This document shows, piece after piece, positions 20,587 to 21,070 of a stretch of 21,070 bases of DNA (its first letter is position 1; each line of letters begins with the position of its first letter). Where the stretch lies: contig DMCR01000094.1 in the NCBI GenBank assembly GCA_003445735.1, forward strand, positions 1-21,070, read 5' to 3'. A program made the translations under genes and the position numbers. Below the pieces are notes generated by a model. The model searched no databases. It saw only the letters and a program-made list of their open reading frames with translations, and was not told the DNA's origin. This stretch comes from Cryomorphaceae bacterium. Lineage in GTDB: Bacteria > Bacteroidota > Bacteroidia > Flavobacteriales > Schleiferiaceae.

Positions 20587-21070
20587 TGAGTGACAATAAT
20601 TCCGTAATTCACTGTTCATTCTGTGGTAAAAGCAAGGATGAAGTTGATATGATGATCGCCGGTATGGATTCACACATCTGTGATAAGTGTGTGAGCCAGG
20701 CGGGAGGCATCTTACATGCGGAATTAGGCGAGCAGCCACAATCCAACCCATTGGAGATCGCGGGCAAACCAGAATTCAATTACACGCCTGCTCAAATCAA
20801 ATCGCATCTCGACGAATACATTATCGGACAAGAGACAGCCAAGCGCACGCTGAGCGTAGCAGTGTATAACCACTACAAACGTATCGGAACTGTGCCTGTG
20901 AAGGATGCACCAGAAATCGATAAGAGTAACATCGTTCTCGTAGGAAATACCGGTACAGGGAAGACACTGATGGCGCGTACCATTGCTAAGATGCTCAATG
21001 TACCGTTTACCATTGTCGATGCTACAATTTTAACAGAGGCTGGATATGTAGGCGAAGATGTTGAAAGCAT
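20586..21070 (+). CDS. clpX: ClpX ATPase subunit of Clp protease, N-terminal part, cut by window edge
   Basis: The first 161 residues are visible. The N-terminal zinc-binding domain has four cysteines, Cys10, Cys13, Cys32 and Cys35 (HCSFCGKS and ICDKCV), which recruit adaptors and substrates. The AAA+ domain starts with IKSHLDEYIIGQETAKRTLSVAVYNHYKRI, followed by the Walker A loop GNTGTGKT at 120-127 and the start of the DATILTEAGYVGEDVES region. The Walker A has Asn where many ClpX have Pro or Glu, which is not expected to be damaging. It unfolds and feeds substrates to ClpP. The ATG overlaps the clpP stop by one base. Confidence 0.96.
   Translation, partial: MSDNNSVIHCSFCGKSKDEVDMMIAGMDSHICDKCVSQAGGILHAELGEQPQSNPLEIAGKPEFNYTPAQIKSHLDEYIIGQETAKRTLSVAVYNHYKRIGTVPVKDAPEIDKSNIVLVGNTGTGKTLMARTIAKMLNVPFTIVDATILTEAGYVGEDVES

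Noticed and set aside
1..21070. CRISPR array, insertion sequence, prophage or defence system
   Set aside because: No regularly spaced direct repeats of suitable length, no transposase or phage-like protein, and no recognisable defence gene was seen on either strand.

Overview
The window looks like a piece of a Bacteroidota chromosome, most probably from the order Flavobacteriales. The evidence is a gldB-gldC pair (gliding motility genes typical of that phylum), Bacteroidota-type promoters with a TAnnTTTG -7 element in front of several genes, a DUF3127 gene, and moderate G+C content. Genus cannot be fixed from the sequence. No rRNA, insertion sequence, phage gene or CRISPR array is visible. 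Nearly all of the window is ordinary core chromosome, with one accessory-looking block for glycoprotein glycan breakdown.

Layout. (a) 1-935: the head of a dcw (cell division and wall) cluster runs leftward as mraZ then rsmH, which is cut by the window edge. Its 232-bp upstream region carries MraZ-type TGGGN repeats over a promoter, a perfect DnaA box, and a helically phased row of related repeats facing the divergent gene yihA. (b) 936-3718: yihA, the gldB-gldC pair on the opposite strand, and the divergent nadE. (c) 3719-10592: a glycan block. A GH92 alpha-mannosidase is divergent from a three-gene overlapping operon of a Tat-exported glycosylasparaginase, a membrane-anchored GH20 beta-hexosaminidase and cutC. 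The three hydrolases fit stepwise dismantling of Asn-linked glycans: mannose trimming, GlcNAc removal, then cleavage of the GlcNAc-Asn bond. GH92 and GH20 share the same C-terminal module. (d) 10593-12915: a small lipoprotein of unknown function, ribF, and a divergent polytopic membrane protein of unknown function. (e) 12916-13403: a non-coding stretch with tRNA-Leu(UAG), its terminator, and a perfect 16-bp inverted repeat that overlaps the terminator. (f) 13404-15421: an operon of a flavin reductase-like protein, a DUF3127 protein whose C-terminus mimics the SSB protein-docking tail, and aat (leucyl/phenylalanyl-tRNA-protein transferase). (g) 15415-18373: a Tsp/Prc C-terminal processing protease whose end overlaps the start of an orphan oligopeptide-type ABC permease. 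(h) 18374-21070: tig, clpP and clpX (cut by the right edge), the classic protein-folding and degradation cluster, preceded by a promoter and a terminator-like leader hairpin.

The most useful leads are the DUF3127/SSB-tail resemblance, the mixed DnaA-box/MraZ-box control region at 724-918, the linkage of cutC to an N-glycan catabolic operon, and the competing inverted repeat and terminator beside tRNA-Leu. I do not see clear evidence of a wholly new multi-gene defence or metabolic system.
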